A stretch of 64,000 nucleotides of DNA from SHZI01 sp041396045 (GCA_041396045.1 JAWKZI010000011.1:1-64000); one strand, 5' to 3'; positions 8,792 through 17,457 are shown, counted from the first letter of the stretch. Translations and numbers: made by a program. The notes: a model not told the origin generated them from the sequence alone.

Positions 8792-9082
8792 CTAGGGCTT
8801 CTTGCGGGCCGCCTTCTTGCGGGTGGACTTGCGGCCCTTGCCGGCCCTGGCACCGCTCTTTTCAGCCAGATACTCGTCGCGCACCATCTCGATATCGATC
8901 ATCAGGGAGGCGGTCATGCGTGCGGCCTGGATGTACTCGTCGAGCACTTCATCCGTTAGCGGCAGCAATCCGCCCCGCGTGCGTTTGGCAGTCACGGCTT
9001 TCCACAACTTCTGCTGGCGTTTTTGCGCCGTGACAGTGGCGTTATCAACGTAGGCCAGGTGCTTTTCGATCAGGGTCGGCAT
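8792..9082 (-). CDS. Conserved-looking small basic-tailed protein, unknown function
   Basis: A 96-residue soluble protein starting 'MPTLIEKHLAYVDNATVTAQ'. The body is predicted helical; the last ~20 residues are a lysine/arginine/alanine tail ('GRKSTRKKAARKKP') like those of nucleic-acid-binding histone-H1-like proteins. I do not recognise the family. The start at 9082 is preferred over the upstream extension to 9145 because 'cgaggga' lies just before it. Convergent with the MFS gene, divergent from the acidic small protein at 9309. Confidence 0.6.
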   Translation of the reverse strand: MPTLIEKHLAYVDNATVTAQKRQQKLWKAVTAKRTRGGLLPLTDEVLDEYIQAARMTASLMIDIEMVRDEYLAEKSGARAGKGRKSTRKKAARKKP

Positions 9083-9245
9083 ACAAGGTCCCTCGATTGC
9101 TGATAGTCGAACGATACCGCAGCATTGCGGCCAGCCCAGCGGCACAGGTTGCGCATAATGACAGCCCTGCCGGCGATTTCGCTATGCATTATGCCCCTGC
9201 CCGGCCAGTCAGGTTAGGCCGATCGACCCTCTGACCATCTATTGC

Positions 9246-9273
9246 TTGACTTGGGGATAATTTGAAATATCTT
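9246..9273 (+). promoter_or_regulatory. Sigma-70-type promoter for the 9309 gene
   Basis: TTGACT (9246-9251) and TATCTT (9268-9273) are separated by 16 bases in an AT-rich patch that stands out from the GC-rich surroundings. The first codon of the downstream gene is 36 bases after the -10 box. Prediction by pattern only. Confidence 0.45.
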
Positions 9274-9308
9274 TCGCTCCGAAATCGTTCGTCACAGGAA
9301 CCTTAACG

Positions 9309-9542
9309 ATGGCGAAGCGCGAAACTGCCCCACCAGAAATTACCTGGGATGCGTCCGACGAGGACGACGACGGCGACGATTCGTCGTCGGAACTGCAAAG
9401 CGAGCCTGAGTTCCAGGCTGGACCCGCTAATCAGCACACTCGCCCGGGGTTCCACCTGCTGGCGGCGCGCAGAATTGAAGAGGCGCTTGAGCGACGTCAG
9501 CTACGCAAAGCCATCGAGGACTTCGACGACTACGACGTCTAG
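9309..9542 (+). CDS. Small acidic protein resembling the PA3496 family
   Basis: A 77-residue protein with a very acidic N-terminal half (a run of Asp/Glu and Ser at about residues 16-32) and a C-terminal helix 'RRIEEALERRQLRKAIEDFD' ending in Asp/Tyr-rich 'DYDV'. The helix and acidic end resemble the PA3496-type small proteins common in Gammaproteobacteria; no molecular function is established that I can confirm. 'acaggaacc' precedes the ATG. Convergent with the ferritin-like gene. Confidence 0.55.
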   Translation: MAKRETAPPEITWDASDEDDDGDDSSSELQSEPEFQAGPANQHTRPGFHLLAARRIEEALERRQLRKAIEDFDDYDV

Positions 9543-9565
9543 CCCGTCGGGGCGCCAGTCTTCGT

Positions 9566-10156
9566 CTACCTCGACGCGCCCAACTGCTCGAGCAGGCCGG
9601 CCATGTCGTCAGCGTGCTCTTCTTCCATGGCAAGTATGCCCTCGAGCATGCGTCGCGTGGTCGTATCCTTGTTGCCAAGCCAAATGATCATTTCCCGGTA
9701 GCTGTCGATCGCGATCCGTTCGGCCACCAGGTTTTCCTTGATCATGTCGATCAGGTTTTCACCCTCGACATACTCGGAATGACTGCGTGTGGCCAGGCCC
9801 TCCGGCGAAAAATTCGGTTCACCATCCAGCTGGACGATCCGGGCTGCAATCTCGTCGGCATGCGCCTGCTCTTCGTTGGCATGCTGCAAGAACTCCTGCG
9901 CAATGCTTTGGGATGAAAGGCCTGTCGCCATGTAGAAATGGCGCTTGTAGCGCAAAACGCAGACGATTTCCGTCGCCAGTGCTTCGTTGAGCAGGCGGAG
10001 TACAACCTTGCGATCGGCACCATAGCCGGCTGTCACCGCACCACCCTGGATGTGCTGGCGTGCCCTTTTTCGCAGGGTCTTTACATCGCTGAGAAAGGGC
10101 TGATTGCCAGCGGTCTTCTGGCCGGACTTCTTGCTGCTTGCAGATTTTTTTGCCAT
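9566..10156 (-). CDS. Ferritin-like / bacterioferritin-type iron-binding protein
   Basis: The 196-residue protein has a Lys/Ser-rich N-terminal tail ('MAKKSASSKKSGQKTAGNQP'), then a four-helix ferritin-like domain: helix A 'LLNEALATEIVCVLRYKRHF', helix B 'FLQHANEEQAHADEIAARIV', and later 'NLVAERIAIDSYREMIIWLG' and 'MLEGILAMEEEHADDMAGLL'. The spaced Glu and ExxH residues fit a di-iron ferroxidase site. Such proteins oxidise and store iron or protect DNA from peroxide. The basic tail could bind DNA as in some Dps proteins (inference). Start at 10156 is set by the tail and by 'ggagtgagccc' upstream. Confidence 0.85.
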   Translation of the reverse strand: MAKKSASSKKSGQKTAGNQPFLSDVKTLRKRARQHIQGGAVTAGYGADRKVVLRLLNEALATEIVCVLRYKRHFYMATGLSSQSIAQEFLQHANEEQAHADEIAARIVQLDGEPNFSPEGLATRSHSEYVEGENLIDMIKENLVAERIAIDSYREMIIWLGNKDTTTRRMLEGILAMEEEHADDMAGLLEQLGASR

Positions 10157-10195
10157 GGGCTCACTCCAGAGAAGGTGCACTGCTAGCATACAACC

Positions 10196-10861
10196 GTGCT
10201 GGCGCTGCAACCATGGCTGGAGGCTTACCTGACAGGGGTCGTGTCGCTGTTTGCGATGATGAATCCGCCGGCCGCCGTGCCGCTGTACCTGACACTTACC
10301 AGCGGCATGTCGCGCAGGGAACACGCCATCATTGCCCGGCGGTCTGCCGTGAATGCAGCCATCGTTTTACTCATCTGTCTTGTGGCCGGCGCCCTGGTGC
10401 TGCAGTTTTTCTCCATCTCCCTCGCTGCATTGCGAGTAGCCGGTGGCATGATCATCGTTTTTCTTGGATTTCGGCTGCTCTTTGCCCACGAGGATGTGCA
10501 TCCACCCGACTCCCTGGGAGCAACGACAACCCGGCCGGATCCTTCACTGGTGCCGATGGCCATTCCAACGCTGTCCGGTCCGGGCTCCATGTCGGTGGTC
10601 ATCACGGGTTTGAGCCAGCTCGCCGCACGCGGCAGTCCGACCGGGCGCGTTGGTGGCTATGTAGTGGCGGTTCTGGTTATCGTGACCGTTGCCGCCTCTG
10701 CCTGGCTGATCCTCCGCGCCTCGCCACGCATTCTTGCCATGCTTGGTCACGACGGCATCGCTTCGCTCAAAGGCATCATGGGGTTCATTCTGGTCTGCAT
10801 CGGCGTGCAGTTTGTTGCCAACGGCATCGCAGCGTTTATTGCCGTCGGAATCTCTTCGTAG
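10196..10861 (+). CDS. MarC family membrane protein
   Basis: A 221-residue protein with six hydrophobic segments and the MarC family signatures 'LFAMMNPPAAVPLYLTLT' near the N-terminus and 'IPTLSGPGSMSVVITGLSQL' in the middle. MarC proteins are inner-membrane proteins of unknown transport function (earlier links to multiple-antibiotic resistance were not upheld). The start is close to the divergent ferritin-like gene (39 bases apart). The stop codon's last base is the first base of a long inverted repeat. Confidence 0.88.
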   Translation: MLALQPWLEAYLTGVVSLFAMMNPPAAVPLYLTLTSGMSRREHAIIARRSAVNAAIVLLICLVAGALVLQFFSISLAALRVAGGMIIVFLGFRLLFAHEDVHPPDSLGATTTRPDPSLVPMAIPTLSGPGSMSVVITGLSQLAARGSPTGRVGGYVVAVLVIVTVAASAWLILRASPRILAMLGHDGIASLKGIMGFILVCIGVQFVANGIAAFIAVGISS

Positions 10862-10938
10862 CCAGGAGGCAGGAAACCCCTTTAGCGGCCTGGCGGGCGG
10901 ACCCGAGGGCTCGCCAAAGGGGTTTCCTGCCTCCTGGC
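10861..10938. repeat. Inverted repeat, 27-bp arms, 24-base spacer
   Basis: Arm 10861-10887 (gccaggaggcaggaaacccc then tttagcg) pairs with 10912-10938 with a single mismatch (A versus G at the fourth-last base). It fills the gap between the convergent marC and GH63-like genes and overlaps the marC stop codon. It can form a very stable hairpin on either strand, so a bidirectional terminator is possible, but there is no T run and the arms are longer than typical. A miniature or REP-like repeat is the alternative. Confidence 0.85.
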
Positions 10939-10942
10939 GCCA

Positions 10943-13579
10943 CTATTGCCGGCGTGGCTGCAACAGTTTGGCGACCAGTGCAGTCCAGCCGGTCTGGTGC
11001 GACGCACCGACGCCACGACCGGAATCGCCGTGAAAATACTCGTAGAACAGCAGGTAGTTGCGGAAATTCGGGTCGGTTTGCATCCGCGGGTACTGACCCA
11101 GAACCGGGCGCTTGCCCTCCGCATCGGGCAGGAAAATCCGTGTCAGGCGGCGCGACAACTCGTCCGCGACCTCGTTGATGGTCACGAAGCGACCTGAGCC
11201 GGTGGGGCATTCCACCTTGAAGTCATCGCCGTAGTAATGGTGAAACTTCTGCAGCGACTCGATGATCAGGAAATTTACCGGGAACCAGATCGGTCCGCGC
11301 CAGTTCGAATTACCACCAAATAACGTCGTGTCTGATTCGGCTGGCTGGTAGCTGACCGTCAGGCTGTAACCATTGACGCGAAAAACGTACGGGTGTTCGG
11401 CATGACAGCGGGACAGGGCGCGAATGCCGTAGTCAGAGAGGAACTCTGTTTCGTCAAGCATCCGTTTCAACAGCCGTTTCATCCGGTGTCCGCGCAACAG
11501 CGACAGCAACCGACGGTGGCCTTCGCCCTCCACCTCCCAGTGTGAGACCAGGGCAGCCAGGTCCGGCCGGTAGTTGAGGAACCATTCCATACGCTTGTTG
11601 AAGCCCGGCAACTTCTTGAGCAGTTCGGGTTCGAGGGTCTCGACGGCAAACAGCGGAATCAGGCCGACCATTGACCTGACCCTGAGCCGCTCTGTACGAC
11701 CGTCCGGCAGGTGCAGGACATCGTAATAGAACTCATCCTCGTCGTCCCACAGGTTCGTATCGCTCTCGGCAACCCGGGTCATGGCTTCGGCGATGTGCAG
11801 GAAGTGCTCGAAAAACTTGGTGGCGATGTCCTCGTACACATGGTTGTATTGGGCCAGCTCCAGTGCGATGCGCATCAGGTTCAGCGAATACATGGCCATC
11901 CAGCTCGTGCCATCCGACTGGTCGATGTGTCCACCCGTCGGCAGTTCGGCACTGCGATCGAAGACGCCGATGTTGTCCAGGCCCAGAAACCCGCCCTGGA
12001 ACACGTTGCGGCCTTCCGCATCCTTGCGATTCACCCACCAGGTGAAATTCAGCATGAGCTTGTGGAACACCCGCTCCAGAAAATCCAGATCGCCCCTGCC
12101 ATCGTTCTGTTGGGGGTTCTGGGCCCTATCAATCTGGAACACCCGCCAGGCCGCCCAGGCATGCACTGGCGGATTGACGTCGCTGAAGGCCCACTCGTAA
12201 GCCGGAATCTGGCCATTCGGGTGCATGTACCACTCGCGCAGCAGCAGTATCAGTTGGCGTTTGGCGAATCCGGCATCAATCAGCGCGAACGGAATCATGT
12301 GGAAGGCCAGGTCCCAGGCCGCATACCACGGGTACTCCCACTTGTCCGGCATGGAAATGATGTCGTCGTTGTTGAGATGCTGCCACTCCCAGTTCCGGCC
12401 ACGCCACCGACTCTCCGGCGGGGGCGGTTGACCCGGATCGCCGTGCAACCACTGCGGCACGTCGTAGTAGTAGAACTGTTTGGACCAGATCAGTCCGGCA
12501 AAGGCCTGACGCTGGACCCGCCGCGCCTCCTCGCTGGCCTGATCCTGCTGAATTCTGGCGTAGAACTCGTCCGCTTCGGCAATCCGCGCGGCGAATATCC
12601 GGTCGAAATCGTCAAACGGCGTCGCCCGTGGCTGCCGGCAAAGGCGCAGGCGGATCACCTGGCTGCTGCCAGCCGAAATTTTCAGCGGGTACCACGCAGC
12701 AACTTTGGTACCGGCGCGGGATTGATTGACGGCAGACAGGTCACCGCGAATCACCCGGTCATGAATACCGTCCTTGAATGGCCCTGCGCCATCCATTCCG
12801 AACAAACGCCGGACATTGGTCTCGTTTTCCGTGAACAGAAGCTCCGGCTCGTCCTCGACGTACAGGCGATATGTGCCCAGGGTACGGTGCTCAACATGCA
12901 CCTCGCTCTCGTCGACACGATACAGTCGGGGTTTGATCCCGCCGGGCTGCCAGCTCCAGGTATTGCGCAGACAAAGTTGCGGCAGCACCTCCAGTTTTGC
13001 ATCATCCGGCCCCAGGTTTTTCACCGAGATGCGCATCAGGACGTCTTCCGGCGCCGCTTGCGCGTACTCGACCTGCACATCGAAATAGCGGTTGTCGTCG
13101 AAGACCCCGGTATCGATCAACTCCAGCTCCGGCTTGCCGACCCCGCGCTCGCGATTGCCCTCCACCAGACGCTCGTAGGGAAAGGCCGCCTGCGGGTATT
13201 TGTAGAGCATTTTCAGATAGGAGTGGGTCGGCGTCGCGTCGAGGTAGTAGTACAACTCCTTGACGTCCTCGCCGTGGTTACCCTCGCTGTTTGTCAAACC
13301 GTACAGTCGTTCCTTGAGTACAGGATCCTGGCCATTCCACAGGGCCAGCGACAGGCACAGTTGCTGTTGACGATCCGATACGCCGGCAATGCCATCTTCG
13401 CCCCATCGATAGGCGCGACTGCGCGCGTGATCATGAGGAAAGTATTCCCAGGCGGTTCCGTCAGGGCTGTAGTCCTCTCGGACCGTGCCCCATTGCCGTT
13501 CGGAAAGGTATGGCCCCCACTTTTTCCAACCCTCGCCCGGCGCGAATTCCTCGGCCAGACGACGATCCTCGACCGTCAT
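10943..13579 (-). CDS. GH63-like glucosidase (MGH1-like glycoside hydrolase)
   Basis: An 878-residue protein annotated in many genomes simply as 'glucosidase'. Its family start is 'KKWGPYLSERQWGTVREDYS' and 'YFPHDHARSRAYRWGEDGIA', followed by a beta-sandwich and then an (alpha/alpha)6 barrel with 'WDLAFHMIPFALIDAGFAKR', 'GGFLGLDNIGVFDRSAELP' and 'GPIWFPVNFLIIESL'. The exact substrate is unproven; GH63 relatives act on alpha-glucosides or mannosylglycerate-type sugars. There is no signal peptide, so it is cytoplasmic. Its start overlaps the stop of the debranching-enzyme gene by 4 bases, so both act on the same carbohydrate store (inference). Confidence 0.88.
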   Translation of the reverse strand: MTVEDRRLAEEFAPGEGWKKWGPYLSERQWGTVREDYSPDGTAWEYFPHDHARSRAYRWGEDGIAGVSDRQQQLCLSLALWNGQDPVLKERLYGLTNSEGNHGEDVKELYYYLDATPTHSYLKMLYKYPQAAFPYERLVEGNRERGVGKPELELIDTGVFDDNRYFDVQVEYAQAAPEDVLMRISVKNLGPDDAKLEVLPQLCLRNTWSWQPGGIKPRLYRVDESEVHVEHRTLGTYRLYVEDEPELLFTENETNVRRLFGMDGAGPFKDGIHDRVIRGDLSAVNQSRAGTKVAAWYPLKISAGSSQVIRLRLCRQPRATPFDDFDRIFAARIAEADEFYARIQQDQASEEARRVQRQAFAGLIWSKQFYYYDVPQWLHGDPGQPPPPESRWRGRNWEWQHLNNDDIISMPDKWEYPWYAAWDLAFHMIPFALIDAGFAKRQLILLLREWYMHPNGQIPAYEWAFSDVNPPVHAWAAWRVFQIDRAQNPQQNDGRGDLDFLERVFHKLMLNFTWWVNRKDAEGRNVFQGGFLGLDNIGVFDRSAELPTGGHIDQSDGTSWMAMYSLNLMRIALELAQYNHVYEDIATKFFEHFLHIAEAMTRVAESDTNLWDDEDEFYYDVLHLPDGRTERLRVRSMVGLIPLFAVETLEPELLKKLPGFNKRMEWFLNYRPDLAALVSHWEVEGEGHRRLLSLLRGHRMKRLLKRMLDETEFLSDYGIRALSRCHAEHPYVFRVNGYSLTVSYQPAESDTTLFGGNSNWRGPIWFPVNFLIIESLQKFHHYYGDDFKVECPTGSGRFVTINEVADELSRRLTRIFLPDAEGKRPVLGQYPRMQTDPNFRNYLLFYEYFHGDSGRGVGASHQTGWTALVAKLLQPRRQ

Positions 13580-15654
13580 TGACGCTCTCTTGATACAAAC
13601 CAGGCGCGCAGGACTTCAGCCACACTCCAGGCCTGGGCGCAGCAGCCGCGCGGTCGATGCGGTGCATCGCCATCGAAGATTTCACTGACAGTCCCCACGC
13701 AGGCTTCAGCCAGATGAGTACCGATACCCGCCAGGATCGCCTGTACAAAGGCCCGTTGGCCATGCACGCGGTAATGCGCCAGAGCGAACGGCCCCAGCAA
13801 CCAGGGCCACACGGTACCCTGGTGATAGGTGGCGTCTCGTTCCTGCGGTCCGCCTGAGTAGGTGCCGCGGTAGTGCGGATCGCCGGCCGCGAGAGTCCGC
13901 AGCCCCATTGGCGTCAGCAGTTCGCGCTGGCACACGGCAACGACACTGGTGGCCATGGCCGGATCAAGGAGGTTGGCATCAAGCGACACCGCCAGTATCT
14001 GGTTGGGTCGTAGCGATGCATCATTGCCGTCCGGGCCATCCACGACATCGTACAGATAGCCACCCTCTTCGAACCAGAAACGCTGCACAAAGGAGTCCCG
14101 CACCCGATCGGCCAGTCCCTGATAGTGGCGCGCCAGAGCTGGTTCGTTTTCGATCTCACCAAGGCGAGCCATGACTCGCAAGGCGTGGTGCCACAGCGCA
14201 TTGATTTCTACCGGCTTGCCAATTCGCGGCGTCACCACCTGATCGTTGGTCTTTGCGTCCATCCACGTGAGTTGAACGCCCGGTTCCCCTGCCCGCAGCA
14301 GACCATCATCCGGATCCACACCGATACCGTGTCGGGTACCCCGCAAATGCCAGTCGACGATGTCCACCAGCTTCGGCCAGAGGTCGCTGACCAGCGTGGT
14401 ATCACCTGATGCCGCCTGACATGCATCGATCGCAGCAAAACACCACAAGGTGGCGTCTGCCGTGTTGTATTCAGGTGGGGAAGCATCGTCCGGAAAACGA
14501 TTCGGCAGCATTCCCTCGCTGATATATTCCGCGAAGGTACGCAGCACCTGTGCGGCTACCGCAGCCCGACCTGTATGCAGGGTGAGGCCCGGCAGAGCGA
14601 TCATCGTGTCGCGGCCCCAGTCACCGAACCACGGGTATCCCGCGATGACCGTGGCACCCGCCTTACTACCGGTATCGGCATGGTCGTTGTCAGGCGTGCC
14701 CCTGCGGACGATGAACTGGTCGGCGGCCAATACCAGCTGGCGCACCCAGCCCGGCTCGCGCACGACCGGCAACAGGATGCGCGCACGACGGTGTCTGTCG
14801 GCATCTAGTGCCAATTGTGGATCGGTGGGCAGCCTGTCGCCAGGCTCCGCAGTGCAGATCAGTGTTGCCGTAGCGCCAACGCCCAGATCGATCTGAAATT
14901 CACATGGCCGGAACAGATCTTCATGAGAGTCCAGTCCGCGCTGTGCCTCCAGGCGATGATGGAAATTCCAGTACCAGTCACCTCGCGACTCACAACTCCC
15001 TTCGGCACACAGCAGACGATAGGACCGCGTACCAGCCGCGGCGTCGACCTGAACACCATCCGGCACCGGACTGACGGTCATATCCCGTTCGCCTCGGCTC
15101 TCGGCATGAAAGTCCCGCCAGGTACACAATGGCGACAGGCGCAGGCGCAAGGGACCACTGGCGCTTTCGAGCCGGAACCGTACGTAAGTGGTATCGACCT
15201 CGCGCCCCATCCAGATTATTTGCGTCAGGCGCGCGTCACCAATGGCGAAAGTCCATACGGGCATGCCGCCGTGGAGCATGAAGGCCTCGGTATGCCGACT
15301 GCCATCAGGCACCGCAGTGGTGCCACCGTACTCATGCGCCCACAAGGGATGGGAACTGCCCTGATAATCAACAAACACATCAAGCCCGGCCACCAGCACC
15401 GTGCGGGCCACAGGTGGTTCAAGTGCCGCAATCAGCAGGCCGTGGTAGCGCCGTGTTGCTGCGCCGGACACGGTGCCCGCCGCGTAGCTGCCCAGACCAT
15501 TGCTGACCAGCCACTCCCGACCGGCGGCTGTGGCAAAGCGCGTACAGGTCGCGCGATCAAGGTCGATACGGGGAACGCCGTCTGGACGTCGGATCTGGCC
15601 GGGCTGTTCATTACACGACAGGATCGCGCAAGCTGAAGCCCACCACAACGCCAC
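13576..15654 (-). CDS. Amylo-alpha-1,6-glucosidase / glycogen debranching enzyme
   Basis: A 692-residue protein with the N-terminal domain of bacterial debranching enzymes ('EWLVSNGLGSYAAGTVSGAA', 'RRYHGLLIAALEPPVARTVL') and a C-terminal GDE_C (alpha/alpha)6 barrel ('WFGDWGRDTMIALPGL', 'LTWMDAK', 'GKPVEINALWHHAL', 'RDATYHQGTVWPWLLGPFAL'). The DW-RD and MDAK segments carry the acidic catalytic residues. It removes alpha-1,6-linked glucose at glycogen branch points. The first ~25 residues from the GTG at 15654 are not family-like; homology begins near 'GVPRIDLDRATC', so the true start is uncertain. It is the first gene of a two-gene operon with the GH63-like enzyme. Confidence 0.88.
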   Translation of the reverse strand: MALWWASACAILSCNEQPGQIRRPDGVPRIDLDRATCTRFATAAGREWLVSNGLGSYAAGTVSGAATRRYHGLLIAALEPPVARTVLVAGLDVFVDYQGSSHPLWAHEYGGTTAVPDGSRHTEAFMLHGGMPVWTFAIGDARLTQIIWMGREVDTTYVRFRLESASGPLRLRLSPLCTWRDFHAESRGERDMTVSPVPDGVQVDAAAGTRSYRLLCAEGSCESRGDWYWNFHHRLEAQRGLDSHEDLFRPCEFQIDLGVGATATLICTAEPGDRLPTDPQLALDADRHRRARILLPVVREPGWVRQLVLAADQFIVRRGTPDNDHADTGSKAGATVIAGYPWFGDWGRDTMIALPGLTLHTGRAAVAAQVLRTFAEYISEGMLPNRFPDDASPPEYNTADATLWCFAAIDACQAASGDTTLVSDLWPKLVDIVDWHLRGTRHGIGVDPDDGLLRAGEPGVQLTWMDAKTNDQVVTPRIGKPVEINALWHHALRVMARLGEIENEPALARHYQGLADRVRDSFVQRFWFEEGGYLYDVVDGPDGNDASLRPNQILAVSLDANLLDPAMATSVVAVCQRELLTPMGLRTLAAGDPHYRGTYSGGPQERDATYHQGTVWPWLLGPFALAHYRVHGQRAFVQAILAGIGTHLAEACVGTVSEIFDGDAPHRPRGCCAQAWSVAEVLRAWFVSRERQ

Positions 15655-15726
15655 AATGCACTTAGATGGTCAGAATCTCCGCCAGGGCCTGCCGCTGTGC
15701 GACAGGCAAACAGGCTGCGGATTCAG

Positions 15727-15966
15727 TCAGACGACCTCTACGTACACCACAGGAATATTCTTGCGTGCCGCATAGGCTGCTGCAAACTCGGTTGCAAGCT
15801 GCTCGTCCATCGGACATTCACTCACCAGGGTGCGGAAGTTCCATGTACGCGTCCGAACCTCGCCACCAAAGACCCGTTCAATGGTGGCAAAGGTAGCCGG
15901 TGAGCCGACCCTGCGCTGGCAGTACACGCAAAAAGTCACCGCCCGCACAGGTGGCATCGTGGTCAT
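15727..15966 (-). CDS. Small protein with a CxxC motif, unknown function
   Basis: A 79-residue frame beginning 'MTTMPPVRAVTFCVYCQRRV' with a single CVYC pair, then an alpha/beta-like sequence ending 'YAARKNIPVVYVEVV'. The CxxC could bind metal or be redox active, but only one pair is present. I do not recognise a family and the Shine-Dalgarno is weak. It lies upstream of the debranching gene on the same strand, 72 bases away. Other frames in 15670-16290 look non-coding. Confidence 0.4.
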   Translation of the reverse strand: MTTMPPVRAVTFCVYCQRRVGSPATFATIERVFGGEVRTRTWNFRTLVSECPMDEQLATEFAAAYAARKNIPVVYVEVV

Positions 15967-16011
15967 GAATTACCTGGACTGTCATCGACTGCTCCTCACA
16001 TGGTCTGGCCC

Positions 16012-16035
16012 CAAACGGGGTCGCCGCACCCCGTT
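16012..16035. other. Perfect 9-bp hairpin in an intergenic region
   Basis: aaacggggt and accccgttt flank a 6-base loop (cgccgc). It sits 46 bases upstream of the small minus-strand gene and about 275 bases before the bilin-reductase-like gene. There is no T run on either side, so termination is doubtful; an operator or RNA structure is possible. Nothing else is recognised between 15967 and 16308 (about 340 bases). Confidence 0.5.
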
Positions 16036-16308
16036 TCCGGGCTGCCTCCCTAAAGTACGAGCAAGGGTCGTGCCAGGCGAACCAGGTCACGGTCTACCAG
16101 CCCCCCACACCCTTATGTGAAGCCCGGTTGTCGAAAATTGTCAGTTGTTGACCGACACCGCCACCACAGGGCCCTCCCGGGTCTGGTCGAAATCATGCTG
16201 GCAAAACCCGGACTGTAGGTTGGTCACCTTGCCGGGAAAGTCACCCGCGCGGATACATACCCGTATATTCAGGCAGATTACCGACCCACGATGCACGGAG
16301 TGTGTGGC

Positions 16309-17025
16309 ATGCCCGAAGCGGTTGCCGATCTTGATAATTTCGATCTGGAGGCACGCTTTCAGGCACTGATTGCGCGGGTTGAACACAGGATGCCTCTGAC
16401 CGCGTTGCCGATCGAACCTGCGCTCGCTGAACCCAGGTCCTTTTTAAAGATCCTGAAAGCCCGCCACATGAACTGGCACACCCGGCGCTTCCGCAAGGTG
16501 TTCGGCATGCGCTTCAACATGAAACTGCCGCCGCTGGACCAGATGAATTTCATCATGTATCCGGAGCCCGCCTATGACATTCCGGTATTCCTCTTCTTTT
16601 GCCTGCTGACGGGTCGCAAGGTCATTTGCCATGTCAATGTCAATTGCATGGCATCTGATCCGGACTACATCAATCATTGGGTCGCACCGCTGGCAGACGC
16701 CCAGCGGGCGTATGGTTCTTTCGACTGCGCAGATCGCTATCCGGAGTGGATGCTGAAGTGGCGCACGCCGGCTGGCATCTACGGCATGTTCCCCAGGGAG
16801 CGCTTCGACGACTTCATGCGTTGCGGGTTCGACTATCTCGATATTTATCTTGACCTGGCGTTACAGGCCAGGGCCGTGACGGATCCGGAACGTCTGAAGC
16901 AGGTCGCCCGAAATCAGGCGCAGTTCGTCGATGACATCCGGACTCAGGACAAGGCACAGGGCATGATGGCCAGGTTGATTGGCAGGGAAACCGCCCGGCG
17001 GATATTTTACGAAGTCACGACCTGA
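16309..17025 (+). CDS. Ferredoxin-dependent bilin reductase-like protein
   Basis: A 238-residue protein whose layout matches the bilin-reductase (HY2/PcyA/PebA) family. The first strands are 'LDQMNFIMYPEPAYDIPVFL', where the P-x-Y-D-I/L-P block is the family hallmark, followed by a sheet strand 'GRKVICHVNVNC'. The C-terminal helix pair is 'DYLDIYLDLALQARAVTDPE' and 'KAQGMMARLIGRETARRIFY', which parallels the family's 'DPARGMLxRLFGEEWxxRF' end. Those enzymes reduce biliverdin to phytobilins using ferredoxin. No heme oxygenase, phytochrome or photosynthesis gene is in the window. The strand that carries a catalytic Asp in PcyA reads V-N-V-N here. Start at 16309 has 'ggag' eight bases upstream; an ATG at 16291 is the alternative. 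Its end overlaps the convergent VOC gene by 11 bases. Confidence 0.65.
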   Translation: MPEAVADLDNFDLEARFQALIARVEHRMPLTALPIEPALAEPRSFLKILKARHMNWHTRRFRKVFGMRFNMKLPPLDQMNFIMYPEPAYDIPVFLFFCLLTGRKVICHVNVNCMASDPDYINHWVAPLADAQRAYGSFDCADRYPEWMLKWRTPAGIYGMFPRERFDDFMRCGFDYLDIYLDLALQARAVTDPERLKQVARNQAQFVDDIRTQDKAQGMMARLIGRETARRIFYEVTT

Positions 17026-17425
17026 AACCGCTGGCGGTCTCTTCAGTGAACTGGAGCTGGATACCGGAGATCGATGACGGATCCAGATCACGCACCTGCC
17101 AGCCGTCGGCACCCGTGCGTACCGGCCCCGAGAAGGCGTCCTCACCGAGCCGGCTGTACTCGTCAGCCAGAGAGTCGACACCGAGCGACAACAAAAAGAA
17201 ACCCTCGCCGTGGGTCGCCAGAAAACGCCCCGGTTCGGAATCGGCACGGGTCGGCTGAACCAGTACCAGCCATGTATCGCCCAACCGGAACCGGGCCGCG
17301 ACCACACCGCGAGCCGGCAACTCGTCACGGCGACTCACGGGCATGCCGAGCCGTTGCTCCCAGGCCGGCACGGCTGTCTCCAGATCGCGAACGATAAAAT
17401 TCAGATGGTGGATATGGGAAATCAT
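17015..17425 (-). CDS. VOC family (glyoxalase/dioxygenase-like) protein
   Basis: A 136-residue single VOC module: 'MISHIHHLNFIVRDLETAVP' gives the first beta-alpha unit with a metal-ligand His, and 'EGFFLLSLGVDSLADEYSRL' and 'SSISGIQLQFTEE' give the later units. The second repeat starts at about residue 72. Such modules bind a divalent metal or antibiotic or aldehyde adducts; no substrate can be assigned. The start at 17425 matches the fold's first strand. Confidence 0.8.
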   Translation of the reverse strand: MISHIHHLNFIVRDLETAVPAWEQRLGMPVSRRDELPARGVVAARFRLGDTWLVLVQPTRADSEPGRFLATHGEGFFLLSLGVDSLADEYSRLGEDAFSGPVRTGADGWQVRDLDPSSISGIQLQFTEETASGFRS

Positions 17426-17457
17426 TGCGCCTGAAAGCACGCCTGCAACGGATGATC

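Noticed and set aside
7736..8959. A 407-codon + strand frame
   Set aside because: It is an out-of-frame reading of the MFS gene; rich in Arg/Pro/Gly and without membrane segments.
11711..13582. A 623-codon open frame on the + strand
   Set aside because: It lies opposite the well-supported GH63-like gene, and its translation shows no family sequence. Long antisense frames are common in high-GC genes.
16141..16260. A short - strand frame ending 'REGPVVAVSVNN'
   Set aside because: The C-terminal part looks vaguely protein-like but there is no start codon before the sequence degrades; I cannot support it.
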